Below the pieces are notes generated by a model that had not been told where the DNA came from, did no database searches, and worked only from the letters and a program-made list of their open reading frames with translations. This document shows positions 22,808-34,595 of a stretch of 64,000 bases of DNA, one piece after another. Source of the stretch: Owenia fusiformis (taxonomy: Eukaryota > Annelida > Polychaeta > Sabellida > Oweniidae); NCBI GenBank assembly GCA_903813345.2, contig CAIIXF020000003.1, positions 25,871,248 through 25,935,247 of the forward strand, in the 5' to 3' direction. The position numbers were made by a program, and so were the translations under genes. Within the stretch, counting starts at the first letter, position 1; each line of letters starts with the position of its first letter.

Positions 22808-23425
22808 AAAGAGGAGGGAAAGTATCGCAACAGATTTCAGACATTTTCTGAGGATTTAAACAGGTGCATATGTTAGGCCAACGCATTACTTCCAGGAAAA
22901 GCACTCATAGAGATGATAAAATAATTTCGACTTTGAGACAGGGAAGATGCAAACAACCCACCTACATGTTTTTTGGAATGTTGTCCTGATTTTCAGCCCC
23001 TTCCACCCCTGCTTTTTCAATTTGTGTTGATAAGCAATTTTTTCAGGGGTTTTAAAGATATCCATTTTGGGTAACCAAAATAAGCTGGAATCAATGGATC
23101 GCATGAGTTTTCCCTATGGTAAAATAACATGGGAAATATCGTTTTCCACTTTCTCTAAGAGGAATAACTTATTCCTTTAAAGGGGCTAACCATGTGTCAA
23201 AACGCAACATATTAATGTTACAAAAATTGAAAAGTAGGGGTGGAAGGGGTTGAAAATCATGACGACATTTCATTGTCTCAAAGACGAATTATTATATTTA
23301 CGAGTGGTTATCCTGGAGATAATATATTGGCCTAACATATGCACCTGTTTGAATCCTCAGAAAAAAGCCAAAATCCAACATATGACTGTCCGAAATCTGT
23401 TGCGATACTTCCCCCCCCCTCCTTT
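22808..23425. mobile_element. Foldback element, about 620 bp, GPCR copy B intron
   Basis: Long imperfect inverted repeat: left end AAAGAGGAGGGAAAGTATCG, right end the inverse with a C-run. The arms also share CAACAGATTTC, AGGTGCATATGTTAGGCC and CCTTCCACCCCTGC. The same element is at the equivalent place in copy A (51348-52968), so it predates the duplication. A partial interior copy is at 28890-29115. No coding capacity. Confidence 0.75.
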
Positions 23426-23644
23426 GAACAAAACCCGCCAACAAGTATTTAAGTTATCGGACCTAACATCACAAATTGAGCTGGCATATTTCTAATTATT
23501 TTCTCGAACAGAGGTCCTAATCCAATGAGGCATGAGCCGATCAAAGCACTAAATCTGTCAACCATTATTTGAGTTATCGCCCGGACATACAGACGAACGG
23601 ACATTCATGAATTAGTTTAAATGTAGGCACAGGATTTGATTTAC

Positions 23645-23735
23645 CTGCAATGCCGAAAGGCAGTACGCATCCAGCAACCAGTATATCAGCAGCGGCCAAT
23701 GACACTAAGAACATGTTCTCGGGAACTCGTAAAAC
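23645..23735 (-). CDS. GPCR copy B, exon 2 (TM2)
   Basis: A 91-bp exon with acceptor TATATTTTAG and donor GTAAATC, encoding [20 protein letters not shown] and [11 protein letters not shown]. It contains the conserved TM2 Asp. The last base of the exon plus the first two of exon 3 form a Gly codon, so exons 2 and 3 join in frame (FGIAG-VVEGE). Intact. Confidence 0.88.
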
Positions 23736-23816
23736 CTAAAATATAAGGTAATCTTACATCCTTCGTAAATCAAGATTATTTCTACTTGGTAGTAAAGCCC
23801 ATACTTCACGTCACGC

Positions 23817-25899
23817 CTAACCATCGACAAGGTACAGAGACAAAATATACCGTAGTACACTTTAGATGTACGATGTCACTATATAACCGGTTTGAAGCAA
23901 AGACAATGATGCAGGTGTGATGTAGGTTTTAAAAAATTAATCTTGGGAATACTTGGAAGTTTTCATGTTTAATTTCGTGTGTTTTCGTTTAGGAAGACAT
24001 TTAACTTTCTAATAACGTTAAAGTTTTTTTCGAAAAGTGCTCGATTTTTTTCGTAGTCAATCAGCCCACGAAAATTGATCGGTTGGAAAATGTTGGGGTT
24101 TTCACATTTCGTTTGATCATCTTTTCCCCTGTTGCCTAAGAGTGTCGATTATTTTTATGAGAATATGTTTCTCTATACTACACAATTAAGGACGGGTGGA
24201 GATAAATAAATATTCAAGTATTTATTGTAATTTAAAAAAATCAGAAATGTGCGTTGTCAACTCGAATGTACGTTGTCCCTGTAATTGAAATTATTGAAAT
24301 ATACGTAATATTAAACAATGTAATAATTTTATTTCAAAATTCATTAAGATTTTTATGAGTAACAAGTGATCTTTAACGAACATGTTCAAGTATCCTTTTT
24401 GCTTTACATTTGATGAAGTATTGTTGTGGTACTTAATTTGTGCCCAGTCAAAACTCCCATCCAGTGTCTCGGAATATAATATGTTGAAGACTAGCACTGC
24501 CACAGAGTCTGCTTCCAGCCTGTTTGATTATTTGTCTGTACCTTATGTTTTGTTAGTTAGATTGATATATAGATCTACAGATCTATACTAGCTTATTGAA
24601 TATGACTTTTTAAAATTCCGTTTATGATATATCTGGAAAGTTTCAATAGTTCAATCAAATTGAAGTAATTCTGTAATTGTTCTGTTTCAATTTTAAATGC
24701 ATCTGACCCCCTGTCTGTTAGTGTTATGAAAAATACTTTGTCTGCATAAGGGCTAACTGTGAATTGAGTAAGTTCAATCGGACAACGTACATTCGAGTTG
24801 ACAACGTACACTTATGATTTTTTAAAGTATAGCCAAAATTTTAATACTTGGTATGACTCCACCATTGTTTTGCCGTTTTACTACATGCCACAATCAACCT
24901 CACTGCCATCATATCAAACCAGGCCCATTTTCCATCAAACTTGGCCCAACTACTATCAGGTGGATGTCCTTCAAAAATCAAGTTGGCATGGTTACCAAAG
25001 CCTTATAGTTGCCATGGCAACCGTAGAAATGGGGTAAGAAATGAGAGCAAAAAAGCACCCAAACCCACCATATTGGCACTAATTTATAAAATATTTCTAG
25101 ACATACAAATTTTCTTAAACTTTGATATCATCTAGGAAATTTCTGGAACAACAAAAATATCAAAAATTGGGGGTAGGTTTACCACTTCAATTTTTTTCTA
25201 GGCTTGGTCAAAGTAAAACTACGAAAAAAGCACTCATTTTCACTTTTGAATCACCTATTATCGCCCAAATGGCTATATTTTTTCAAGGTCAAGGTCGCCA
25301 TGTTAAAAGTAGAATTACGGAGATAAATCTGCTCTTCAGACAATGTTTGATGGCTTTTCTTCACCACGGAACAAAGATCTTTGCCCTGGTATGCCCATTT
25401 CTATGAGATAATATACGTGAAAGAGGAACTATGTCTTTAAATGTCATCAAAACTTTATGCCAACACGTGAAAAGGCCATTTCCACACTACTTTTGGTGTA
25501 ACTTATTAAATCTTCAACAGACCTTAATTGTGATGTTTAAAGAAACATATTCTCATAAAAATCTTCGACACTTTTATACGAGAGGGGAGGAAATGATCAA
25601 AGGAAATATGTAAAACACAACATTTTCCAACCGACCAAATATATGGGAAGATTGACTACGAAAAAAATCGAGGACTGTTCGAAAATCTTTTAACGTTATT
25701 AGAAAGTTAAATGTCTTCCTAAACGAATACACAAAAAATCAAACATGAAATCCTTAATGCATTCTTCAGATTATTTGTTTTAAACCTACATCAAACCTAC
25801 ATCATTGTCTTTGCTTCAAATCGGTTAAATAGTGCCATCGTACATCTAAAGTGTACTACGGTATATTTTGTCACTGTACCTTGTCGATGGTTAGGCGTG
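23817..25899. mobile_element. 2.1-kb TIR element, CACG ends, 5-bp TSD TACTT
   Basis: Outer ends CACG(TCACG)CCTAACCATCG and CGATGGTTAGGCGTG, inverted repeats about 250 bp. TACTT flanks both sides (23812-23816, 25900-25904). The corresponding place in copy C (about 341-348) and copy A (about 53249-53256) reads through as gtacttgcatctag, proving the insertion. The interior holds paired TGTACGTTGTC boxes (24262 and inverse near 24780-24805) and a chain of small open frames (24798-25613) without a recognisable transposase motif. CAC termini plus a 5-bp duplication fit Transib-like elements; not proven. Confidence 0.85.
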
Positions 25900-26532
25900 T
25901 ACTTGCATCTAGTCTATTTCAGAATATTTTTGGCTCATATCATTTCTTGTCATGTCTATTTCCTAAAAATCCCCAAGTGCATACTTTTTCCCGGGATAAC
26001 TAAAGATTTTTACAATAATGTATTATTTTTCTATTCTTATGGTTGCCATTTTTATTATTTTGGAGAAATGTATAATACATTGCGGATCTTTCGGGAGATA
26101 TTACATTAGAGATCATAAGGAATAGATTGGCAGGCCAAAGGTATATGTCACCCCTATAGATGTGATTCTGCCTTTTTATGAGTTGACTAAGAACATTGTA
26201 TATTTTCTCATGCATTCATAGGCTTGCTGGTAATACTTGGACAAGCTTAACCATTTTTTGTGTGTGACAATCAAGGCACCATGGTAGTGTTATTTGATTT
26301 GAATGGCCTATTCTAGAAAACTGCTTGTACGATCCATTTGAAAATTTTACAGATGCAAGAACGGACTAGTACCTATATCTGATTAGGTTTCTGGCTTCCT
26401 GGGTAAATTAAACAGCGGCCATTTTGCTCTTCAAAGTGCAATGTTTTTTTATTACTGAGTGTCAGTGTGACTCCATTAGGACAACTGACATGTTTTATTT
26501 AAGGAATAAAGAATCATGTATCATTCTATATC

Positions 26533-27560
26533 ACGCCTAACCATCGCGGAAGCAGGCGTCACCGTACAGCGTCAAAAAATACAGTAGTACTTTTCTGTAC
26601 GGTGACGAAAATTAACTGAGTTGAAGCAAAACTATTCTGAGGGTTTTAAAAAAATTAATTTGATGAAAATAAATAGGATTTCGGGTGTAATAAAAACAGC
26701 ATTCTCTTAGAAATTGTCTTAACTTTCTAAGTATGATAAAAGTTTTTCGAGCACTGCTCGGAATTTTTTCTGACTGGATCGGCCCACATAATCGACTCGA
26801 GAGAAAAAATCTTTTTTTCACTTTTCGTTTGGTTATTATTTTCCCTGCCGTCTGAGAGTATGGATAATTTTTATGAGAATAAGTATTTGTTATCTACACA
26901 TTTTAGAACAGATGAAGATTTGGCAAATAACCATTCACTGTATATATTTAAAAAAGATCAAATCTGTACGGTGACGCATCTGCTGTACGGTGACGATTCC
27001 CTAGAATTTATGAAGTGTAATATATGAGCTCAGTATTAGCTTGAGATTCCATAAGTTTTTGTGTGGAATTCAAATGTTGAATCCCATTCAACATTGAAAA
27101 AGATCAATTCTTATGTTTCCATTCCTTTCTGATAACAAGGATTAAATACTGAAACACATTCAACTCTAAGCTTACTGTTTGAACAAGAGGTAAAAACCTT
27201 TAACCTTGTACCTTTAAAATTGTGATGTTATTATTAATGACGCTAGCAGAATACTAGTGTCAATGCACCTGCAATATAAGTTCATATGAAATCCACACAT
27301 ATGTGGGAAATAAAGATACATACATTAATTCGAATAAAACTAAAAGTATAAAAATCGACACTTCCTTTCCAACATCTTAAATTCAAAAGTGACTGCAGTA
27401 ACTTTCGCCTGATACTGATCATTTGACAACATTTATACAAGGGATACTTGACTGGATCAACATTTGAACTTCCACACTAAAATTTATGCGATTTGAAATA
27501 AATAATGAGTTCTTTATATTACTTCTCACAAATTATAATGAATCGTCACCGTACAGCTTA
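26533..27560. mobile_element. Partial relative of the CACG-ended TIR element
   Basis: Starts CACGCCTAACCATCGCGG and follows the left half of the 23817-25899 element in order (aagcaaa, GGTTTTAAAAAAATTAA, CTTTCTAA, GGCCCACATAATCGA, TTATGAGAATA). Instead of TGTACGTTGTC it carries CTGTACGGTGACG boxes (26564 inverse, 26603, 26966, 26984, 27544 inverse). The outer right end is missing or diverged, so no TSD can be defined. Confidence 0.65.
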
Positions 27561-27599
27561 CAGTGCAATATCCCGGATATTGGCTATATATATGGGGAC

Positions 27600-27860
27600 G
27601 TGCCGCTAAGGTGGGTCACTTTTTGGCCGAAAAATCCCTAGATGTGGGTCCCATTTTGATAAAAAAAATCCCTAGAAATGGGTCTACTTTTTGAATAATC
27701 CTAAAACTGGGTACTGTTTCTGAAAAAAATCGCCAGAAGTGGGTCTTGTTTTTTTAAATTACCTTGAAGTGGGTCTTTTTTTGAAAGAATAGATGTGGGT
27801 GCATTTTAGAGAAAAAAATCCCTAGATGAGGGTAGATATTTTGAGTCTCAGCGGCACCCC
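27600..27860. repeat. Degenerate 35-40-bp tandem repeat
   Basis: About seven units of GAAAAAAATCCCTAGATGTGGGTC with variants, drifting strongly. The array is enclosed by inverted words GTGCCGCT (27600) and AGCGGCAC (27849), followed by a 17-base C run near 27883-27899. Non-coding. Confidence 0.75.
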
Positions 27861-28631
27861 CTGTACAAAAATGTGACCAGTACCCCCCCCCCCCCCCCCG
27901 GTGCAATAAGGTTTCACAAAGAACTGGACAATGTCAATTTTTATAAGATGGTGATAATTCTCGTATATTTGATTAGCAATACAGAACCTTGTATTATTCT
28001 TTATTGAATTTAAAAGAAAATGCAACCATAGCCTTGCCCAAGTCGTCTATTTTACTTATCTTTAAGTTAATTTCTGTTATCATGACATATTAGAAATCAA
28101 GATACATATGATAGACCGACTTGGGCTTGTAGAATGAATTTTTCTGTTTTTTCAGTTTTTCAAGTACTTTAGATTATTTAGTTGTCATTAGCATGAAATC
28201 ATCACTGGTTAAAAGCGTAATTCAGAAAATAGGCATGAAGAAAAAACGAAATAGTTTAAGGTTACACCTCGACTTCGACTCTATATGCCTGTCTGGTGCT
28301 GAGATTCATTCATTGTGGAATTAGGAAATATACTGTATAACGTCGTATGCACATTTACACGTATACACTTTTAATTTGTAACATACATGGCTTTCAACAA
28401 AAAAACTAAATTTTATGTAAACGTGCAAAGAAACAGTATCGAGAATTGAGTAATGAGTGTAACAATTTCGTGAACCCTATAAACGTATGATAACATTTTC
28501 ATTAGAGACGTTAACAGTTGTAAATGAACTTGAACTTCAATGCGCGCGCAGAAAAATGACGTCAGATTTGTTTATTTTCTGGGGGTCAGCGTGAAGTTTA
28601 CAGCGTTGTACGTGTCGATTATTATATTGTT

Positions 28632-28836
28632 CAGACCTGTAGCCAGGATTTACCGAGGGAGCAGTTTAACCAAAAGGGGCCTTTGACAAGGGGGGGGGGG
28701 GGGGCGGGCTTTTTGCCAGTTGTGGTAAAAAAATCATGCAAAAAGTGCTCCGAAAGTTGAAAAACTGTATGATTTTGAAAGAATTTCTGGCCGGAGGGGG
28801 GGGGGGGCGGGCGAAGCGGCCCTTGCTACAGGCCTG
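28632..28836. mobile_element. hAT-like MITE
   Basis: Ends CAGACCTGTAGCCAGGATTT and GCTACAGGCCTG; the CAG...CTG ends and CAGGCCTGTAGC consensus are those of small hAT-type elements. Interior has two G-runs of 13-14 bases. No clean 8-bp TSD is visible. Confidence 0.6.
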
Positions 28837-28889
28837 ATGTTGCACATTGGTGCAATTAACAGACGCATATTCAACGAAGCATGAGCATG

Positions 28890-29115
28890 AACTTCAATGC
28901 GCACCCCTTCAACTCCTTCCACTCCAGCTTTTTAATTTTTCTTGCATCAATATATTGTGTTTTGACACAGTTAACCCATTTAAAGTAATAAGAAATTCCT
29001 TTTAGATAAAGTGGAAAACAATATTTCCCATGTTATTTTCCTATAGGGAAACTCATACGATCCATTGCTTTCAGCTTATTTTGGTCACCCATAATGGATA
29101 TCTTTAAAACCCCCG
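28890..29115. repeat. Fragment of the intronic foldback family
   Basis: Matches the central part of the element at 22808-23425 in reverse orientation, including AACTCCTTCCACTCCAGC, TTTTGACACA, CCCATGTTATTTTCCTATAGG and GATATCTTTAAAACCCC. Ends are not preserved. Confidence 0.65.
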
Positions 29116-29478
29116 AAGGAGTTTTGGTGCATTTTATTTAATGTTTATGGCCAACTGAAAGGGCCTGGTCAACTGAGCAGAAACATTATTAACAGTACAT
29201 AATGGGTTCATAACGAACTAAGCGCAGTGAACGATTGGTAAAAGAGTGACGTCATGGTGCACTATGGTTTCATAAAGAACTGGACAATGTTATTTTCTAT
29301 AAAGGAGCGATAGTATACTTGACTTTGAACCCAGAATCATTAATCTTTATTCGATTTTAAAGCATTCATACATGACTTTGCCCATCATGATAATTGTAGT
29401 CCTACTCGGATTCCGCCCTCGTACATTGTGTGAAGCCTACGGGTTAATAATGCACTCACGCTTTTATAATTTACTTAC

Positions 29479-29676
29479 ATTTTCCCGGAAAACTGAGATG
29501 ATTGCAAGAAGGTTTCCAAATACTCCTAATACGGGAAATGTTGCAGCAAAGAATATGTAAACTGCAAACTTTCCCGGGGAATGTTCAGCATAATTAGGAT
29601 ATGTCCATCGGTAGCTCTGATCAGATGCATTCGTTGTGTTAATTCCGTCTGCCGAATCCACTAGATAGAACTCCAT
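29479..29676 (-). CDS. GPCR copy B, exon 1 (N-terminus and TM1)
   Basis: Initiator ATG, 66 codons, donor GTAAGT. Begins MEFYLVDSADG, carries sequons NTT and NAS, and TM1 with VLGVFGNLLAIISV containing the GN of helix 1. About 85-90 percent identical by eye to 4232-4429. Exon 2 follows 5.7 kb downstream on the minus strand, the intron being enlarged by the 2.1-kb TIR element and other repeats. Copy B therefore has an intact front half. Confidence 0.88.
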
Positions 29677-30015
29677 ATTACCTTCTTGTTACATGTAATT
29701 TGTTTGTTACTTTAATGTTTTGTTGAACACATCATTTATATGAACATGGTCTGAGAGAGAGGTAGCCGAGCTTAAAGCCATCACTTTTCAGCGAATAAAA
29801 AAAGTTTAAGTTTATTTGTCCGTCATAGATTTCAAACCCGCTATCTAATTGAATTGGCAACATTCTATAATACAGTAACTAAATAATGACATTTACATTG
29901 AAATGATTAAGATTTCGCTTTTTCACATTGATAATCAAATCCATAATATACATGTTGGGCCAAAATTTTTACTGATTTTAAAATGCAATAACTTGCATTA
30001 TTGGCACGATTCGTC

Positions 30016-30862
30016 TCAAACTTTAAATGGCAGAATTTTTTGTCTGTGTAGGTTTATTGTAGCAGCCCAGAACCTCATATTCTGCTTGTTGATGTTGATA
30101 TATCCAGATAGGTGAAAGTGAAGATCGTCACACACGTCATTCACTAAAATGGACATGGTGATTTGATTGGCAGCCACAAAAAACGCAGAGACGTACATCA
30201 AAACCACTAGAATAGTAGAAAATTTGCATCAATTCATAGTCATCTCAGAAAGTTTTAACCGAATCATGCCAATAATGAATGAGTTATTACACTTTAATAT
30301 CAGTAAAAGAATAGTGCATACAAATTAGAATGAAAATTTAAACGTTTGGACCCCTCGTAACGACAGGCGTATTTCGAGCCGAAAGCTTGCGGATTCTTCA
30401 CATTCCGGAGTTTGTCATTGGGAGTCCATTTGTCACCCCCATAACCCTAAAGTGAACCTTTAAATTCTTAAAAGTATGATGTTTTATGGTCAATTTATGA
30501 TAATACGGGTTTTCTCAGGTGATTTAACTGGGTTGCCAACAACGTTTGTTTGGGGAAAAAGTATATAGGCTAATTAATGAGGCCATTATTGAAATATTTA
30601 GTACCAACAAAAAATTCTGAATAGCAAGTCCGATGTCCTGTCTAAGAACCACTATTGTAACTATAGTTTTAATATTTGACCTGGTCATTGATGCGTGAAA
30701 GCTTTTTTGGTTTTTGAGGCCATTGTGAGCCGATTCCTCTTTGGGCATTCTTTCAGACTGGTTGTTTTTATTAATGTGATTTTTAAGCCCAAGACTCAAT
30801 GCATTGTTTGCTGAATCATACCATGAAGGTGTTGTTTCCAAACCTTTGCATAACCGCGCAGC
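30016..30862 (-). pseudogene. Possible gustatory-receptor-like fragment (two exons)
   Basis: A minus-strand open frame (30524-30862) encodes a hydrophilic stretch ending SMTRSNIKTIV, then TIVVLRQDIGLAIQNFLLVL and a hydrophobic segment NISIMASLISLYTF. About 320 bp downstream, after a good acceptor (TTTTCTACTATTCTAG at 30208-30223), a second frame reads VLMYVSAFFVAANQITMSI, then LVNDVCDDLHFHL and RFWAATINLHRQKILPFK before a stop. The order (polar helix, hydrophobic segment, intron, hydrophobic segment, polar loop) resembles the C-terminal part of invertebrate gustatory-receptor-like proteins. There is no start and no strong donor, so this is a fragment or a chance; function is not claimed. Confidence 0.35.
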
Positions 30863-31542
30863 GGGAAATTCTTTTCACACATTGTAAATGTTTTTCTATA
30901 AAAATCAATTTATGAAACACAACTGTAATGTATATGGAACTAAAAGTTTAAAGTTGATCAAAAGATGGCACTAGAGTATGCTAAACTAGACTCAAAACTG
31001 AAAAGTGCAATCAGAAGCCAATGTTTTTGAAAAGAAGTATGTTTTTGAAAAGAACAGTCAGTTCACAAAGAGAAGTCAAAGTATCCACATGTAAATATTA
31101 TGTGAAGATGTAAAATAAGAAATAAGAACATAACGTTGTACAAATGAACCAAGAACCAAATAAGAGACTGAAATAAGCGAGAACTGTCGGACCCAGCGAG
31201 AGCATCAAAGGGGCCCCTCGTCATAACGTCCAGAACCCAAGATAGGCGTCGACAAGGTAGTATAAAACAAGACAATAACAATATTACAACAACACAAAAT
31301 AATATGAGATTATAATTATATATATTAACTACAAGTTACCTAATTACAAAATACGTATTATAAACAAATACATGTGGATACAACCCAGTCATTCGTTTGC
31401 CGCAAAACAACAGCATTTACCAACATATGTAATGATACTTTGGAGTAAATCGTGAAATATAAGGCGTAAATGCTAGATGTCTAATAATCGTTATTCTAAA
31501 TAGCATGAGAGGTTAGCGGCCAATCAAGCGATGCCATAGATA

Positions 31543-31684
31543 GGTAGCTGCTCTGGGCACTGTACTCCCTGTACTAATGGCTTTTGGAAGAAATTTTTCA
31601 GACTTGAAAAGGGGTAGCTGCTCGAGGCACTGTACTACCCACGGGGTGATTTAAAAAGGTAGCTGCTCGAGGCACTGTACTACC
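31543..31684. repeat. Three copies of a 27-bp hairpin word
   Basis: GGTAGCTGCTCGAGGCACTG followed by TACTACC occurs at 31613 and 31658, with a variant (GGTAGCTGCTCTGGGCACTG, TACTCCC) at 31543. Each has GGTAG at one end and CTACC at the other, so the word can form a small stem-loop. The spacers between copies are unrelated. Purpose unknown. Confidence 0.7.
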
Positions 31685-31689
31685 TGGAT

Positions 31690-32679
31690 GTTCAAGTACG
31701 AATATCATTTACCGTCGAACAATCAGATAAGGATGCCGTTCGTGGGCAACCTTGCATCGGTGATAACGGGATAAGATAGTGCGCTCGGACTCCTATCTTC
31801 GGATCACAGTTATCCGACCCGAATGCAACACGTCGTGTTGTGATACCTGAATGTTTGACGTTAGAAAGATCAATGAGAGAAATCAGATAGATAAATACAT
31901 TGATCCTTCGGTATAACTGAATTCGTGTTTTGAAGATGTAAATACGATATAATTACATTTGTAAATGAATGTAAATGAAAGATGGCCAACATACCAGTTG
32001 TTTGCTGTCAAGTAAAATTTTTTGCAAGTGTCAAGCTGGGAAGTCATCAAATCCCATGGGAAAAATCCATTCATCACCATGACCTTGACCTTGCATGTGT
32101 TATTGATATTTCACACACTGTACATTATGTGAATAGTCTGTTCGGATTGGCTGGAATCGGACACAATTTGCCTAGCTTTGTGTGAATCACTTATAATATC
32201 TGGTACAGTCCCACAGTTTTCATTAGTGTCAATTTTTATTGATTGCTTTTTAAACTTTCCAAGTTCAGGCCAGAGGAAATCAACGTTACAATATTATGTT
32301 AAAAAGAAAGTTGGCATTATTTACACATATTTTTGTGTATATGCAAAGACAAAATGTTAGCATAACAATTGAGGTTACACATCTTAATTATACACTAGCG
32401 TGTTTCCCGGAACATTACTTCTGTATTAAAGACATTTGAATAGAAAATATGAAATAGTTGATAAAAAATTGGGATTTATTAATTAAGATTAATTTCATTA
32501 TTTTACCCCTTGGTGATGAAAGGGTTCATTTTTTGACTTTGTTACAAGCAAACATCCAAAATCAGGTCAGATCCTTAAAGCCGACACTCTCAGCTTTCCA
32601 ATCTTGGAATCTTAGGACAAATTGCGACATTCTTTTGACCCTACTTTGCTCTACTATATATTATGCACTTGTATCTTGG
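31690..32679. other. 3' flank of GPCR copy A, no gene seen
   Basis: Downstream of the copy A stop codon. It should include the 3' UTR; candidate AATAAA-type signals on the minus strand were not decisive. No further exon or recognisable element. Confidence 0.35.
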
Positions 32680-33036
32680 TTATGCATTTTCAACTGCAGC
32701 ATACTCCTGCTTCTTGCAACAGAAAATCAGACACAGGGCGTTTTTATAACCAACCCTAAAATCTAACCCCGGCTGCATATGGCCAAGAAGATTTGCAAAT
32801 GCCCACAAATCTCTCCCATAATTGACGATATGATGTGACAAAAGGACAACTACGTAAGGCATCCATATCAAAGAAGCGATGAAGATTGCCTTTAGCAACC
32901 GCCCAGTTATGGCTATTTCAGCCATTTCTCGACGAAGCTGTTTCGTTTTGTCGTCGACGTTGTAGTTTGCATGTTTTGAATTACTGTCATCAACGAAAGC
33001 TTCCATCAATGAAATATTAGGCGCTATCGAGGACAG
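32680..33036 (-). CDS. GPCR copy A, exon 5 (TM6, TM7, C-terminus, stop)
   Basis: Terminal exon, acceptor TGTATTTTCAG, phase 0 after ...NSKKRQ of exon 4. It encodes intracellular loop 3 (SSIAPNISLMEAFVDD, then QLRREMAEIAITGRLLKAI), TM6 with IWMPYVVV (the helix-6 Pro), and TM7. TM7 is odd: the NPxxY region reads GLDFRVGYKN, with Asp-Phe in place of Asn-Pro and one extra residue before the Tyr. The tail contains FCCKK (possible palmitoylation) and ends EYAAVENA. Length fits a compact class A receptor. Confidence 0.88.
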   Translation of the reverse strand: MSSIAPNISLMEAFVDDSNSKHANYNVDDKTKQLRREMAEIAITGRLLKAIFIASLIWMPYVVVLLSHHIVNYGRDLWAFANLLGHMQPGLDFRVGYKNALCLIFCCKKQEYAAVENA

Positions 33037-33769
33037 CTGAAAATACACATACAATATACACATTTTATTATTTTCCACGTACATTCCTGGACCTCCACTC
33101 ATGCGGTCATCAGTTCCGACCTCGATGACTACATTCCTTCCGCCAGAACCACGCTTATCACAAAGCTAATATCGATTCTTAAGTCCCAAACCACCAATTC
33201 TCCTCTCCAAAACTTATTAATTTACTCGCGCACTAAGTTCCTACATTGCGAACAATTTGTCCGTGTACTTTGTCCAGGTACTTCCGAGAGCAAGCCAATA
33301 TGTCGGACGATTTTAATGTACGGAGCGAAAAAAGAAAATGAAATGCATTTTTCACACCTTTCGCCGAATTTTCAATCATCAGAAAAGCATGCAATGTTGA
33401 CATCGATGCCCCTTTGTAGAGTTTTGCATAAAGAGTTAAATGCCAGGACTGCGTCCTACTGAAACAATGCGCGGGATCGCAAAATTTTGTATTTCTTGGA
33501 GCTTGAAATGCTGTTATTTTTGATTAGTTGATATACTCCGAATTCAAAATAGAAACACTTCATTGGACTGCCATTGGAATGTCAGTAAATCGTAATATGA
33601 TATATATATAAAATGACAAATTATTTGCTGTAATAGTTCGCGATGTGGGAAGTCGATGCATGAATACAACATTCGGAAGAGAGAAACTGATGGTTCACGA
33701 CGAAAGAATCGATCGATATTTGCGTTTTGAGAACTTTGATTCGGATGGAGGAACGTGTGCAGCAGGTTC

Positions 33770-34056
33770 CAGTGGCGGATTCAGGAACCAACAAGCGGGG
33801 GAGGGGCAAATTTCCGGTTAAATTTGGGCCCCTAAAACCAAAAAGTGGGCCCAAATTTGAGCCCCATTTTCTTCAAAATTTGGCATGAAATCGAAAATAA
33901 GGCCTTAGAAGGCCCAGTAATGACCAAAAATGCCCACTTTTTGGGGCCTTAAGGCCTTTTTTGGTCCAACATTTTTTTCGGCCCAATTTATTTATTCTGG
34001 GCCCAACTTAGGGGGGGGGGGACGGGCCACATGGGCCCCCTCCTGATCCGCCACTG
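33770..34056. mobile_element. 287-bp hAT-like MITE, TSD GGTTC
   Basis: Lies in the last intron of copy A. Ends CAGTGGCGGATTCAGGA and TCCTGATCCGCCACTG, a well-known hAT-type terminus. GGTTC is duplicated at 33765-33769 and 34057-34061, a 5-bp TSD as in hAT5-type families rather than the usual 8 bp. The interior is a degenerate GGGCCC / AAAATTTG repeat that also appears near 4060-4150. Confidence 0.85.
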
Positions 34057-34595
34057 GGTTCGGAGCTGACGACCGCGTGAGTGTTGGTTGTTAATTAAAC
34101 AGATCCGATCAAGTGTTACTTTTCAGCTATTTGATCGTTGACTTTTATAAGTGTGTAAATTTTCAAATCGATCATTATATGAGGACATAATGATAAGTGT
34201 AAATTATTGATAGCAGAAATGTGAATTCAGTTATTGGGGATTCGAACTTTACCTCAACTAGATTTCATGATCTTGGTAAGCCTCAATATCAATAGTTTCT
34301 ACTTTTTATGTAACTTGGTAAGCCTCTGTATTAATAATTTTCATGTACACGTAGGTCAGAGCAACTATAAATAGTAGATAAGTGTTGACCTTTTTGTAAT
34401 TGTTTATCTGGTAAAGCAATTACGTACGTTTTGTTGTTTTAACTTGGCGGACAGGATAATTTATATAAATCAGCGATTTTATTGATGCTACAGTACTTTC
34501 AATAGAATTTTGATAATAAGCGTTTCGTCGAGTAAACTACAGCTATGAACTACATACAATTCCCCTGATATTGTAATGCCTTAGATGAAACCTAC

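Larger units (their letters stand above)
19944..23816. repeat. Segment duplicated between GPCR loci B and A
   Basis: Collinear with 36484-37913 plus 50114-53267. It covers part of intron 3, exon 3, intron 2, exon 2 and part of intron 1. Similarity is high in introns as well as exons, so the duplication is recent relative to TE turnover. In B, 20907-21301 (about 395 bp, with AACACGAAAATGAAGTGTTC repeats and a TA run at 20938-20962) replaces the 12.2-kb block present in A. This pairing provides the empty sites used for dating insertions. Confidence 0.85.

Noticed and set aside
22886-23495. Frames at 22886-23104 and 23250-23495
   Set aside because: They lie in the arms of the foldback element and are mirror products of the inverted repeat.
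24798-25613. Chain of plus-strand frames inside the 2.1-kb TIR element, considered as a transposase
   Set aside because: No DDE-type motif or conserved spacing; frames are short and in different phases.
31063-31281. Minus-strand 72-codon frame (RRLSWVLDVMTRGPFDALAG)
   Set aside because: No splice context, start or family I can recognise; a chance frame or repeat fragment.
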